A DNA stretch of 64,000 nt from Enterococcus cecorum DSM 20682 = ATCC 43198 (GTDB taxonomy: Bacteria > Bacillota > Bacilli > Lactobacillales > Enterococcaceae). A model generated the notes under the pieces. That model was given only the letters and a program-made list of their open reading frames with translations. It did not search any database and was not told the origin of the DNA. Position 1 is the first letter of the stretch. The number at the start of each line of letters is the position of its first letter. Of this stretch, positions 1 through 8,062 are shown piece after piece. The position numbers were made by a program, and so were the translations under genes. The stretch covers positions 390,001 through 454,000 of the forward strand of contig NZ_ASWI01000004.1 in assembly GCF_000407565.1 (NCBI RefSeq), read 5' to 3'.

Positions 1-435
1 GTATTAAAATATCGTGAATACTATCAAGATCATATGCATTTTGTTCAGCTTTATCCTCAAATGAAAGAAGTTTTAGCGCAATTAAAAGATAGTTACCAAT
101 TGTATATTGCTAGTTCCAAGCCAGAAGTCTTTGTTAAGAAAATCGCGCGCTTAATTGATGTTGATCAATATTTTACAGCCATTTATGGTGCTGATTTAGA
201 GGGAAAGCGTGCAAAAAAATCTCAAGTTATTGCCTATGCCTTAAGCGAAAATCCAAATTTAGAACCAAGTACAATTAGAATGATTGGCGATCGCAGTCAT
301 GATTGTCTAGGAGCTAATGAAAATAAAATCGCATCCATTGGTGTTACTTATGGTTTTGGTAGTAAAGAGGAGCTAGAAGATGCAGGTGCTACAGAAATTG
401 TTACAAGTCCTACACAATTGTTAGAAATACTGTAG
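1..435 (+). CDS. HAD-family phosphatase, 5' end cut by window
   Basis: The reading frame is open from the first base, so the N-terminus, with the DxDxT nucleophile motif, lies outside the window. The visible 144 residues show HAD motif II (IASSKP), a lysine further on (motif III region) and motif IV (MIGDRSHD), followed by the TYGFGS loop typical of phosphoglycolate-phosphatase-like HADs (subfamily IA). It probably hydrolyses a small phosphate ester; the substrate cannot be told from sequence. It ends 165 bases before the tRNA cluster and no clear terminator separates them. Confidence 0.8.
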   Translation, partial: VLKYREYYQDHMHFVQLYPQMKEVLAQLKDSYQLYIASSKPEVFVKKIARLIDVDQYFTAIYGADLEGKRAKKSQVIAYALSENPNLEPSTIRMIGDRSHDCLGANENKIASIGVTYGFGSKEELEDAGATEIVTSPTQLLEIL

Positions 436-553
436 CTAAGAAACTGATACCTTTTTTTAAAAGCTAAATGGTTTTCTGTTTCATTTTAGCGCACGTTATC
501 TTTAGCCTTATCGATAAGAAAGAAAAAAACTAAAAAAAGTTGTAAAAAACTCA

Positions 554-582
554 TTGACAAAGATTTAATTCTCTGTTATTCT
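554..582 (+). promoter_or_regulatory. Sigma-A promoter of the tRNA cluster
   Basis: TTGACA at 554-559 and TATTCT at 577-582 with the ideal 17-base spacing, 17 bases before tRNA-Thr. The -35 is a perfect consensus, as expected for a stable-RNA promoter. Confidence 0.75.
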
Positions 583-599
583 ATATCTTGTCTTGAGTT

Positions 600-672
600 G
601 CCGCCTTAGCTCAGCAGGTAGAGCACCACCATGGTAAGGTGGGGGTCGCCGGTTCAAGCCCGGCAGGTGGCT
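600..672 (+). tRNA. tRNA-Thr (GGT)
   Basis: Full cloverleaf. The acceptor stem pairs GCCGCCT with AGGTGGC (one G-T), the anticodon loop ATGGTAA reads GGT, and the T arm GCCGG/CCGGC carries TTCAAGC. The discriminator is T and CCA is not encoded. It is the first of three tRNAs and has its own promoter just upstream. Confidence 0.95.
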
Positions 673-701
673 TTCAATTTTTAAAAAAGTTAAAAAAAAG
701 C

Positions 702-730
702 TTGAAAAAAATTGAATTATCTGTTATATT
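702..730 (+). promoter_or_regulatory. Promoter before the tRNA-Asn pair
   Basis: TTGAAA at 702-707 and TATATT at 725-730, 17 bases apart, placed 14 bases before the first tRNA-Asn. It may give the Asn pair transcription independent of tRNA-Thr. Confidence 0.6.
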
Positions 731-743
731 AATAACATCTTAT

Positions 744-817
744 TCCGGCATAGCTCAGTTGGTAGTAGCGCATGACTGTTAATCATGATGTCGTAGGTTC
801 GAGTCCTACTGCCGGAG
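744..817 (+). tRNA. tRNA-Asn (GTT), copy 1
   Basis: Acceptor stem TCCGGCA pairs with TGCCGGA; anticodon loop CTGTTAA reads GTT; T loop TTCGAGT; discriminator G. No encoded CCA. Identical over all 74 bases to the copy that follows. Confidence 0.95.
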
Positions 818-849
818 TTGATGAATTTTATCAAACAATTTCATATTTT

Positions 850-923
850 TCCGGCATAGCTCAGTTGGTAGTAGCGCATGACTGTTAATCATGATGTCGT
901 AGGTTCGAGTCCTACTGCCGGAG
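850..923 (+). tRNA. tRNA-Asn (GTT), copy 2
   Basis: Exact repeat of the tRNA-Asn 106 bases upstream, including the T loop and discriminator G. The 32-base spacer between the copies differs from the upstream flank, so the duplication covers the gene and not its promoter. A terminator follows at once. Confidence 0.95.
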
Positions 924-927
924 TAAG

Positions 928-957
928 ACACTTATCAGATGATAGGTGTTTTTTTTA
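928..957 (+). terminator. Terminator of the tRNA cluster
   Basis: Stem ACACTTATC / GATAGGTGT (one G-T pair) with a GAT-type loop, followed by a run of eight or more T. Confidence 0.85.
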
Positions 958-1029
958 TTTTAATTTTATTAATTGAAGACATTTATGTTTGAGATTGTTA
1001 TAATACTTTTATATAAATTAAGGAAGGAT

Positions 1030-1782
1030 ATGAACAATTTGGCACAAAGATATTCAATCAAACATGAAATTGCTTATTATGAATGTGATATTAATCAACA
1101 AATGACGCTTCCATCTTTAATCCAGGTAATGATTAAAGCATCTGAGGAACAAAGTGATCATTTAAATCGTGGGAGCAGTTATGTCAATCAACTGAATCTA
1201 GGTTGGGTGATTACGAACTATGAAATCGATGTTGATCGGATGCCACGTTTAGGTGAGAAAATCATTTTTTCAACTTTAGCAACTGCTTATAATAAATTCT
1301 TTTGCTATCGTGATTTTTATATAGAAGACGAGGCGGGTAATCGATTGGTGACTGTCTCTTCAGTTTTTGTCATAATGGATTTATCAACGCGAAAAATTAA
1401 GGCTGTAGATGAAGAAATTATTGCTCCATATGAAAGCGAAAAAATTAAAAAGATTAAACGATTTAATAAAATGCAGCCACTCTCAAATCCTAAAACAAGT
1501 CCTTTCAAAGTAAGATTCTATGATATAGATAGTAACAAACACGTGAATAATGCTATTTATTTCAATTGGCTTTTAGATGTTTTAGGCTATGAATTTTTGA
1601 GTACACATACGATTAAAAATGTGAATATTCGTTTTGATAAGGAAATTGAATTTGGGAATGTTGTTGATAGTTATTATGAAACTGAAATAACAGATAACGA
1701 GGATCAAATTATTTCTAGACACCAGGTCAAAGTTAGTGAAGAATTGTGCTGTGAAGCTGAAATATTATGGAATAAACTATGA
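1030..1782 (+). CDS. Acyl-ACP thioesterase
   Basis: A 250-residue protein of the FatA/FatB-like acyl-ACP thioesterase family, which releases free fatty acids from acyl carrier protein in the cytoplasm. The length fits the bacterial members built of two hotdog folds. The N-terminal hotdog begins at YYECDINQQMTLPSLIQVM, and the second carries KVRFYDIDSNKHVNNAIYFNW (split across residues about 176-196), where Asn and His are the family's catalytic-type residues. The start at 1030 is chosen because GGAAGG lies 5 bases upstream; a longer frame from TTG 973 would run through the likely -10 box TATAAT at 999-1004. The gene appears to be transcribed alone. Confidence 0.85.
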   Translation: MNNLAQRYSIKHEIAYYECDINQQMTLPSLIQVMIKASEEQSDHLNRGSSYVNQLNLGWVITNYEIDVDRMPRLGEKIIFSTLATAYNKFFCYRDFYIEDEAGNRLVTVSSVFVIMDLSTRKIKAVDEEIIAPYESEKIKKIKRFNKMQPLSNPKTSPFKVRFYDIDSNKHVNNAIYFNWLLDVLGYEFLSTHTIKNVNIRFDKEIEFGNVVDSYYETEITDNEDQIISRHQVKVSEELCCEAEILWNKL

Positions 1783-1896
1783 AAGTTATGTTAATTTACA
1801 GATTTACAAATAGAGTTTTTATAGTATTAAAATAACAAAAAATATGATAGAATGACCTTGAAAATAAAAAAGGAGGGAAGGCAATACGCCTAAAAT

Positions 1897-2736
1897 ATGA
1901 ACATTAAAGCGATTTTTTTTGATATTGATGGTACTTTGTTTAATGGGAATGGCTCTGTATTAGCAAGTACTAAGCGCGCGATTGCTTTAGCTCAAGCACA
2001 AGGCATTCTTTGTGGTGTAGCGACTGGGCGTGGTTATCCCAATGTATTGAGTTTAGTTAGTGAGTTAGGTTTAGACTTTTATGTGACATATAATGGGCAA
2101 TACGTTGTTTATCAAAATCGTGTCATTCATGCGCATCCTTTTAATGAAGAAGCCTTAAATCAAGTGATATCTTATGCTAAGTTACATCATAAACACATTT
2201 TATTTGGTGCTGGAGAGAAAATGACGGGTAGTTTAACAATGTTAGTTGGTCAATCAAAGCATTTTGCAAAATTATTATATCGTCTACCCAAAGGCAATCA
2301 TCTCTCTACAGGTGTAAAGTTGTTAAAAAGGTTGGCTATTCGTCGTAAACGTCGTCACTATCCGCAAGCCTCTGATTTTAAAGAGCCAATCTATCAATGT
2401 ATATTAATGGCTTCTCGGTCAGAATTAACTTGTTTAAAAGAGAGTTTAACATTGTGCGATATACAGCGTTCGACCTCGCAATCTGTAGACATTGTCCCTA
2501 AAGGTGGGTCAAAGGATAAAGGAATTGTTGCGCTAGTGAATTATTTAGGCCTAACCATGCATGAAGTAGCTGCATTTGGTGATCATTTTAATGATATCGA
2601 TATGTTAAAATCAGTTGGGCTAGGAGTGGCTATGGGAAATGCCAAAAAACAAGTGAAAGAAATTGCTGATTATGTGACTGCAGATAATAATCATGATGGC
2701 ATATATCTTGCATTGAAGCATTTCAATATAATTTAG
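1897..2736 (+). CDS. Cof-type HAD hydrolase
   Basis: A 279-residue HAD-superfamily phosphatase of the Cof (IIB) type, thought to act on sugar phosphates or similar small molecules in the cytoplasm. It shows motif I (FFDIDGTLF, residues about 7-15), a motif II Thr (GVATGRG), the large C2B cap, a motif III Lys (PKGGSKDKG) and motif IV (AAFGDHFNDIDML). The ATG is fixed by an in-frame TAA only 6 bases upstream, yet the AGGAGG (1871-1876) is 20 bases away. A 4-bp hairpin AGGC/GCCT (1879-1891) lies between them and could shorten the distance. An extended -10 (TGATAGAAT, 1845-1853) is the likely promoter. Confidence 0.88.
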   Translation: MNIKAIFFDIDGTLFNGNGSVLASTKRAIALAQAQGILCGVATGRGYPNVLSLVSELGLDFYVTYNGQYVVYQNRVIHAHPFNEEALNQVISYAKLHHKHILFGAGEKMTGSLTMLVGQSKHFAKLLYRLPKGNHLSTGVKLLKRLAIRRKRRHYPQASDFKEPIYQCILMASRSELTCLKESLTLCDIQRSTSQSVDIVPKGGSKDKGIVALVNYLGLTMHEVAAFGDHFNDIDMLKSVGLGVAMGNAKKQVKEIADYVTADNNHDGIYLALKHFNII

Positions 2737-2751
2737 GAAAGAGTGGTTATT

Positions 2752-3261
2752 TTGACACCTTATCAAATGGCAAGCGAATTTCATCGAATTTTTGATGATC
2801 GTGCACCGAAAAAACCGACAGCCTTCAATCTCCAAGAAGCGATTTTTCGGCAAGGATTTAAGATAGAAGAGATTATTGAATTGCTTTATGCTACAAGTCG
2901 TGATGAGCAAATGTTTGAACAAAGCGTTGCGGCGATGCATCAAGCAATTGAAAAGAGTAGAGAAAAATTGTTAGCAAAAGGTGAGCCGATAAATGAGTCA
3001 GATGAGGAGATATTAGTCAATCAAGTAGATGCTTTAGTTGATTTGCTTTATTTTGTTTATGGTTCGTTTGTGCTATTAGGTGTGGATCCTGATCCGATGC
3101 TGAAAATTGTTCATCAAGCAAATATGGGTAAGCTTTTCCCTGATGGCCAACCACATTACGATGAAATCACCCATAAAGTATTAAAACCTAAAGATTGGGC
3201 GGAAAAATATGCTCCTGAAGGTAAAATTAGGGAAGAACTTGAAAAGCAAAAACATCATTAA
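2752..3261 (+). CDS. MazG-like (PRA-PH superfamily) nucleotide pyrophosphohydrolase
   Basis: A 169-residue, mostly helical protein. The pattern EEIIEL (about residues 43-48) followed by DALVDLLYFVYG (about 91-102) matches the metal-binding ExxE...ExxD scheme of the all-alpha MazG/PRA-PH fold, whose members split NTPs or dNTPs to the monophosphate and pyrophosphate. The TTG start is preferred over GTG 2743 because AGGAAAGAG (2735-2743) sits at a better distance from it and because it gives the N-terminus MTPYQM. It starts 15 bases after the upstream HAD gene and is probably co-transcribed with it. The exact substrate is unknown. Confidence 0.75.
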   Translation: MTPYQMASEFHRIFDDRAPKKPTAFNLQEAIFRQGFKIEEIIELLYATSRDEQMFEQSVAAMHQAIEKSREKLLAKGEPINESDEEILVNQVDALVDLLYFVYGSFVLLGVDPDPMLKIVHQANMGKLFPDGQPHYDEITHKVLKPKDWAEKYAPEGKIREELEKQKHH

Positions 3262-3267
3262 AAAAAA

Positions 3268-3307
3268 GACAGGAAAGACTATTATTTAGGTCTTCCTGCC
3301 TTCTTTT
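3268..3307. terminator. Bidirectional terminator
   Basis: Stem CAGGAA / TTCCTG with further pairs around a TTATTTA-type loop, flanked by a run of A upstream (3261-3267) and a run of T downstream (3301-3307). It can serve the plus-strand MazG-like gene and the converging aspartokinase gene. Confidence 0.75.
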
Positions 3308-3320
3308 TTATGCTTATCAA

Positions 3321-4670
3321 TTAGTCAAAGAAGGTGTAATAAAGTGAACGAATCGCTGCTTTTTCATCTTTATCTTGTATACCAAACATGATGCTTACTT
3401 CTGAGGAGCCTTGATTAATCATTTCGATATTAATTTTCTTTCTAGCAAGCGCAGCCGTACTTTCAGCAGTGACACCCACTTTTTCACGCATACCTTCGCC
3501 AACGACAACCACCATCGTAATATTGTGCTTAATTCGTAATTCATCAGGGTCAATTTCATAGGCAATTTTTCGAAGGAGTTCTTCTTCTGTCTCTTCTGTC
3601 AGTTGGTTTGCTCGTAAAATAATGGAAATATCATCAATTCCAGAAGGCATATGTTCATATTTGATATCGAAATCTTTGAGAATCTGTAATACACGTAAGG
3701 TAAAGCCTACTTCACGGTTCATGAGATATTTGCTGATATAAATCATGCTAAACCCACCATCGCTAGCAATTCCGACAACCGTTTTTTCATGTTTGTGTTT
3801 TTCATGGACAATTTGTGTACCTGGATGCGTAGGGTTATTCGTGTTTTTAATCACCACGGGAATTTTTGCTTGGAATGAAGGAATTAAAGCTTCATCGTGG
3901 AAGACAGAAAAACCTGCATAAGCTAATTCACGCATTTCTCGGTAACTGATTTCTTTAATTAATTCTGGTTCATGAATAATACCAGGGTGTGCGGAATAAA
4001 TACCATTCACATCAGTAAAGTTTTCGTATAATTCAGCATTCATGCCGGCAGCGATAATAGCGCCAGTAATATCAGAGCCACCACGAGAAAAAGTACAAAT
4101 ATTTCCTTCTTCAGTAATTCCAAAGAAACCAGGAATAACTAAGATATCAGGATTTTTTGCCCACTTATGAATGATTGGGTAAGCCTTATTCAAAATACGT
4201 GCATTCTTGGGCTCATCTGTTACATACATTCCGATTTCTTTAGGGGAAATATAGCGTGCTTTTAGTCCCTCAGCTTTTAACACACCAGCAATTAAGCGTG
4301 CATTATTATCTTCCCCACGAGATAAAATAATATCATAAAGGTGTTCATTTCCTTTTGTTTCAAGCATACGTAACTTTTCCAAATCTTCACGAATAGCGGT
4401 AAGAATATGTGCATCGACGTGAAAAGCTTGGCCAATTTCTTCATAACGATTATAAATAGCTTCTATTAAGCGAGAAGGGTCTTTGCCGGCAATCAGCTTA
4501 TCATGTAGAGAAATTAATAAATCTGTCACTTTGATATCATCACTGTGACGCTTTCCTGGTGCCGAAACAACAATATATCTACGTGCAGGATCATCTTTAA
4601 TAATGTTCACTACCTTTCTCACTTGATCTGAACTGGCAAGTGAACTTCCTCCAAATTTTGCAACTTTCAC
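3321..4670 (-). CDS. Aspartate kinase
   Basis: A 449-residue monofunctional aspartokinase. It phosphorylates L-aspartate at the first step of lysine, threonine, methionine and diaminopimelate synthesis. The N-terminal kinase signature KFGGSS stands at residues 5-10 and the catalytic-domain loop SRGGSDITGA lies near residue 200. The C-terminal third forms ACT regulatory domains (VGIASDGGFSMI... and VVVVGEGM...), which bind the feedback amino acid. The start is GTG, supported by AGGAGG at 4681-4686. No lysine riboswitch is visible upstream. It stands alone on the minus strand, converging on the MazG-like gene. Confidence 0.93.
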   Translation of the reverse strand: MKVAKFGGSSLASSDQVRKVVNIIKDDPARRYIVVSAPGKRHSDDIKVTDLLISLHDKLIAGKDPSRLIEAIYNRYEEIGQAFHVDAHILTAIREDLEKLRMLETKGNEHLYDIILSRGEDNNARLIAGVLKAEGLKARYISPKEIGMYVTDEPKNARILNKAYPIIHKWAKNPDILVIPGFFGITEEGNICTFSRGGSDITGAIIAAGMNAELYENFTDVNGIYSAHPGIIHEPELIKEISYREMRELAYAGFSVFHDEALIPSFQAKIPVVIKNTNNPTHPGTQIVHEKHKHEKTVVGIASDGGFSMIYISKYLMNREVGFTLRVLQILKDFDIKYEHMPSGIDDISIILRANQLTEETEEELLRKIAYEIDPDELRIKHNITMVVVVGEGMREKVGVTAESTAALARKKINIEMINQGSSEVSIMFGIQDKDEKAAIRSLYYTFFD

Positions 4671-4706
4671 TTTTTAAATCTCCTCCTTTTAGAAAGGTTT
4701 TCTTAA

Positions 4707-4735
4707 AATGTAACGTTTATAGACTAATAAATCAA
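4707..4735 (-). promoter_or_regulatory. Promoter of the aspartokinase gene
   Basis: On the minus strand, TTGATT (4730-4735) and TACATT (4707-4712) with 17-base spacing, about 37 bases before the GTG start. This leaves no room for a long riboswitch leader. Confidence 0.6.
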
Positions 4736-4799
4736 GCCTTTTTTATTAAAAAAATGAATATTTATCGATAAAAATGAGAAAAATATTAAAATTATTTAG

Positions 4800-4833
4800 A
4801 GAGGATGCTTTTTTGGGTGCATTTTATTCCTCT
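4800..4833. other. Intergenic hairpin between divergent promoters
   Basis: The gap between the aspartokinase and ezrA genes (4671-5053) holds two divergent promoters and this hairpin: AGAGGA (4800-4805) pairs with TCCTCT (4828-4833) and ATGC (4805-4808) with GCAT (4819-4822). A 12-base palindrome TTTATCGATAAA lies at 4761-4772. Nothing else was seen in the stretch. Confidence 0.4.
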
Positions 4834-4928
4834 TAAAAGGAAAATCAAGAAAATATTAATTCTTTGTAAAAAAGTTGAAAAAATTTTGCTTTTATTTCAG
4901 TAAGAATAGTGAATGATGGGTCAGTTTG

Positions 4929-4937
4929 TGATATAAT
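4929..4937 (+). promoter_or_regulatory. Extended -10 promoter of ezrA
   Basis: TGATATAAT (4929-4937) is a perfect extended -10. No convincing -35 box precedes it, as is usual for extended -10 promoters. The transcript would have a leader of about 110 bases. Confidence 0.6.
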
Positions 4938-5053
4938 TCATTGCAGATGCCTTTTTGACCAGAAATATATCTATATTTCAATTAGTATTCTTGTAGTAGT
5001 ACCTGATGAACATCTGTGTAAATGTATTTTTTAGGAAACTGGAGGAATCGATT

Positions 5054-6775
5054 GTGGGAAGTAATCTGATTATTGGAATCGTCGTCGCAATAATTGTGGC
5101 TGCGGCCATTGTTTACTTTGTGGGATATTTTGTAAGAAAGAAAACATTGGCTAGGCTCGATGAATTGGAGCAACGAAAGGAACAATTATTTGATCTTCCG
5201 GTGATTGAAGAGGTCGATGAAGTGAAGAAAATGCACTTAGTCGGCCAAAGTCAGAATACTTTTAGAGAATGGAATCAAAAATGGACCGATCTTTCTACGA
5301 CAGCATTTGCTGATTTGGAAAGTCAAATTTTAGAAGTCGAATCTTTAAATGAAACCTTCCGTTTTATGAAGGCAAAACAAGCTGTTGAAGAGGCAGAAGT
5401 TGCTTTGCTGAATATGGAAGAAGATGTTGCTGAGATTCGTAATGGTCTTAAAGAGTTGCGTGAAAGTGAAGAACGTAATTCTCTACAAGTTCAAAATGCT
5501 TTAGACAAGTATCAAGAATTGAAGAAGAGAATGCGTGAAGAGTCTGATACTTTTGGACCTGCTTATTCTGAATTACAAAAGCAGTTAAAGAGTATTGAAA
5601 TTGAATTTACTCAATTTGTAACTCTTAATACCTCAGGTGATCCCGTCGAAGCTCGTGAAGTTTTACAAACAGCTGAAAATCACACTTACACATTAGAAGA
5701 TGTGATGAATCGCTTGCCGGTATTGTATGAAGATCTAAATAAGACTTTCCCAGATCAACTAAAAGAGATCAAAGAAGGTTATCAAAAGTTAATTGATGAT
5801 CACTTTGTTTTCCCTGAAAATAATTTCTTAGCGGAAGTCAGTCGTGTACGCGAAAGAATTGAAAACTCTATGCGTGATTTAGCCAAGACTGAAGTGAACT
5901 TAGTTGAGCCGGCCAATAGCGATACAGCTAACGACATTGACGCTTTATATAGTATTATGGAGCGAGAGATTGAAGCGAAGAAATATGTCTTGAAAAATCG
6001 TGAAGTTATTGCCGATTATGTGGCGTTTGCAACGAAAAACAATCGTCAATTATTGATTGAAATTGATCACACTGCTCAAAGTTATACGTTAAATCATAAC
6101 GAATTGGGTCGTGTACGCGGTTTTCAAACAGAAGTTGATGAATTGGTTCGTCGTAATACAGACATGATGGAAAAAATGGATGGACATAAGATTCCGTATT
6201 CTGAAGTACAAGAATTTTATAAATATGCCTATAAGATTTTAGACGATATTCAGAATCAACAAGTTGAAATTGATGAAGAATTACGAGAACTACGACGCGG
6301 TGAAAAAGTTGCTCAAGAAAAGGTGGAGAATTTCGAGTTTCAATTGCGTAATTTAAAACGTTTTGTAGAAAAACAACGCTTACCTGGGTTACCAAATGAT
6401 TACTTAGAATTCTTCTTTATGGTGACTGACCACGTTGAAGGCTTAAATCGAGCATTAAATAAAATTCGCATTAATATGGAAGACATCAATCGTTATGTAG
6501 ATACTTGTCAAGATGATTTAGATAAGCTTGATAAGGAAACACATGACTTAGTAGATGCTGCGGCTCTAACCGAACAAATGATGCAATATGCAAATCGCTA
6601 TCGTCATTCTCATCCTGATATCAAAGCTTCAATTGATCGAAGCTTAGATTTATTTACGAATACTTATCAATATCAAGAGGCACTTGATGAGATTGGCACT
6701 GCATTAGAACGTGTAGAACCAGGTGCATTTGCGCGTATTGAAAACTTCTATTTCAATCATCGCGAATTAGTGTAA
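5054..6775 (+). CDS. ezrA: Septation ring regulator EzrA
   Basis: A 573-residue membrane-anchored regulator that limits FtsZ ring assembly and helps balance septal and side-wall growth in Firmicutes. One N-terminal transmembrane helix (NLIIGIVVAIIVAAAIVYFV, about residues 4-23) is followed by a basic RKK stop and a long coiled-coil cytoplasmic body (spectrin-like repeats), full length for the family. The GTG start at 5054 is chosen over ATG 5006 because GGAGG (5041-5045) sits 8 bases ahead and the helix then begins the protein. It is followed by its own terminator, then iscS. Confidence 0.92.
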   Translation: MGSNLIIGIVVAIIVAAAIVYFVGYFVRKKTLARLDELEQRKEQLFDLPVIEEVDEVKKMHLVGQSQNTFREWNQKWTDLSTTAFADLESQILEVESLNETFRFMKAKQAVEEAEVALLNMEEDVAEIRNGLKELRESEERNSLQVQNALDKYQELKKRMREESDTFGPAYSELQKQLKSIEIEFTQFVTLNTSGDPVEAREVLQTAENHTYTLEDVMNRLPVLYEDLNKTFPDQLKEIKEGYQKLIDDHFVFPENNFLAEVSRVRERIENSMRDLAKTEVNLVEPANSDTANDIDALYSIMEREIEAKKYVLKNREVIADYVAFATKNNRQLLIEIDHTAQSYTLNHNELGRVRGFQTEVDELVRRNTDMMEKMDGHKIPYSEVQEFYKYAYKILDDIQNQQVEIDEELRELRRGEKVAQEKVENFEFQLRNLKRFVEKQRLPGLPNDYLEFFFMVTDHVEGLNRALNKIRINMEDINRYVDTCQDDLDKLDKETHDLVDAAALTEQMMQYANRYRHSHPDIKASIDRSLDLFTNTYQYQEALDEIGTALERVEPGAFARIENFYFNHRELV

Positions 6776-6800
6776 AACCACTGATAACTATGTCTATGAA

Positions 6801-6833
6801 AGAAGAGTGAGTTTATCTTGCTCTTCTTTTTTG
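6801..6833 (+). terminator. ezrA terminator
   Basis: Stem AGAAGAG (6801-6807) / CTCTTCT (6821-6827) with extra inner pairs, followed by a T run. Confidence 0.8.
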
Positions 6834-6844
6834 GTATTGGCAAC

Positions 6845-6873
6845 TTGAAACGCATAAGAATTGTCGCTATAAT
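6845..6873 (+). promoter_or_regulatory. Promoter of iscS-thiI
   Basis: TTGAAA (6845-6850) and TATAAT (6868-6873), exactly 17 bases apart, 31 bases before the iscS start. Confidence 0.8.
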
Positions 6874-6904
6874 GGTAAAGGTTTATAAATGAGGAGGAAT
6901 TTTT

Positions 6905-8047
6905 TTGATCTATTTTGATAATAGTGCAACGACGAGTATTCATCGTTTAGCTTTAGATGCTTATGTAAGAACCAGTCAAACCATCATGGGAAATCCTTCT
7001 AGCTTGCATCGTTTAGGAACACAAGCCAATCGGTTATTACAAGAAGCAAGAAAACAAATCGCAGGCTTACTTGATGTACATACAGATGAAATTGTTTTTA
7101 CAAGTGGTGGAACAGAAGGAAATAATTATATCATTAAAGGAACGGCTTATGAAAAACAAAATTTTGGTAAGCACATTATTCTTTCGGCTATTGAACATCC
7201 TTCAGTGAGTGAAACCTGTCAACAATTGGCTGCACAAGGTTTTGAAATTAGTGTTGTGCCTGTAGATAGTCAAGGTTTTGTGAAAATAGATGAGCTGAAA
7301 AAAATGATTCGCAAAGACACTATTTTAGTTTCTATCATGGCAGTAAATAATGAAGTGGGAAGCATTCAACCGATTCAAGCAATCAGTGAAGTGCTTACAG
7401 CCTTTCCAAAAATTCATTTTCACATGGATAGTGTACAAGCAATTGGGCAAATCCCGCTTTCTGACTTTTTAACAGAGCGGGTGGATTTTGCAACATTTTC
7501 TGCTCATAAGTTTCATGGTCCGCGTGGTGTGGGCTTTATTTATAAGAAACAAGGCCGTAAAATTATGCCTTTATTAGCTGGTGGCGGACAAGAACAAAAT
7601 CAACGTTCAAGTACCGAAAATTTACCTGCAATTGTGGCGATGGCTAAAGCTTTACGACTAAAACTCGATCAGCAAGCACAAAAAATGACCAAGGTTGTAC
7701 AATTAAAAGATTCATTGAAGTCTGCACTTGTAGCGTATCCAGAAGTAGTTGTTTTTTCTGGTGTAGATCATTTTGCTCCTCATATTCTGTGCTTTGCCTT
7801 AAAGGGGATTCGCGGCGAGGTATTGGTTCATGCATTGGAGGAAAAGGAAATCTTTATCTCTACAACCAGTGCTTGTTCCAGTCGTAAAAAAATGGCTAGT
7901 TCAACCTTACATGCTATGAATGTTGAGGATAAAATTGCTAAATGTGCAGTACGTATTAGTTTAGACGAGAACAATACGATGGCGGAAGTAGAGCAATTTT
8001 TAATCGTGTTCCGCCAACTATATCAAAAATTTACCAAAGTGATGTAA
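6905..8047 (+). CDS. iscS: Cysteine desulfurase (IscS/NifS type)
   Basis: A 380-residue PLP enzyme (aminotransferase class V fold) that takes sulfur from cysteine as an enzyme-bound persulfide. The PLP lysine is Lys202 in FSAHKFHGPRG and the active-site cysteine is Cys324 in STTSACSSRKK. It starts with TTG, with AGGAGG 7 bases ahead. The thiI gene follows after 15 bases, so this desulfurase most likely feeds ThiI for 4-thiouridine in tRNA. The gene pair iscS-thiI is standard in Lactobacillales and Bacilli. Confidence 0.93.
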   Translation: MIYFDNSATTSIHRLALDAYVRTSQTIMGNPSSLHRLGTQANRLLQEARKQIAGLLDVHTDEIVFTSGGTEGNNYIIKGTAYEKQNFGKHIILSAIEHPSVSETCQQLAAQGFEISVVPVDSQGFVKIDELKKMIRKDTILVSIMAVNNEVGSIQPIQAISEVLTAFPKIHFHMDSVQAIGQIPLSDFLTERVDFATFSAHKFHGPRGVGFIYKKQGRKIMPLLAGGGQEQNQRSSTENLPAIVAMAKALRLKLDQQAQKMTKVVQLKDSLKSALVAYPEVVVFSGVDHFAPHILCFALKGIRGEVLVHALEEKEIFISTTSACSSRKKMASSTLHAMNVEDKIAKCAVRISLDENNTMAEVEQFLIVFRQLYQKFTKVM

Positions 8048-8062
8048 GAAAGGATGAATAGA

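Noticed and set aside
744-923. The tRNA-Asn pair as a sign of an integrated element
   Set aside because: The copies are whole, functional tRNAs in tandem with a normal spacer and terminator; there is no integrase or partial tRNA copy nearby.
4671-4735. Lysine riboswitch before the aspartokinase gene
   Set aside because: A good promoter lies only about 37 bases before the start codon, leaving no room, and no lysine-riboswitch core was seen.
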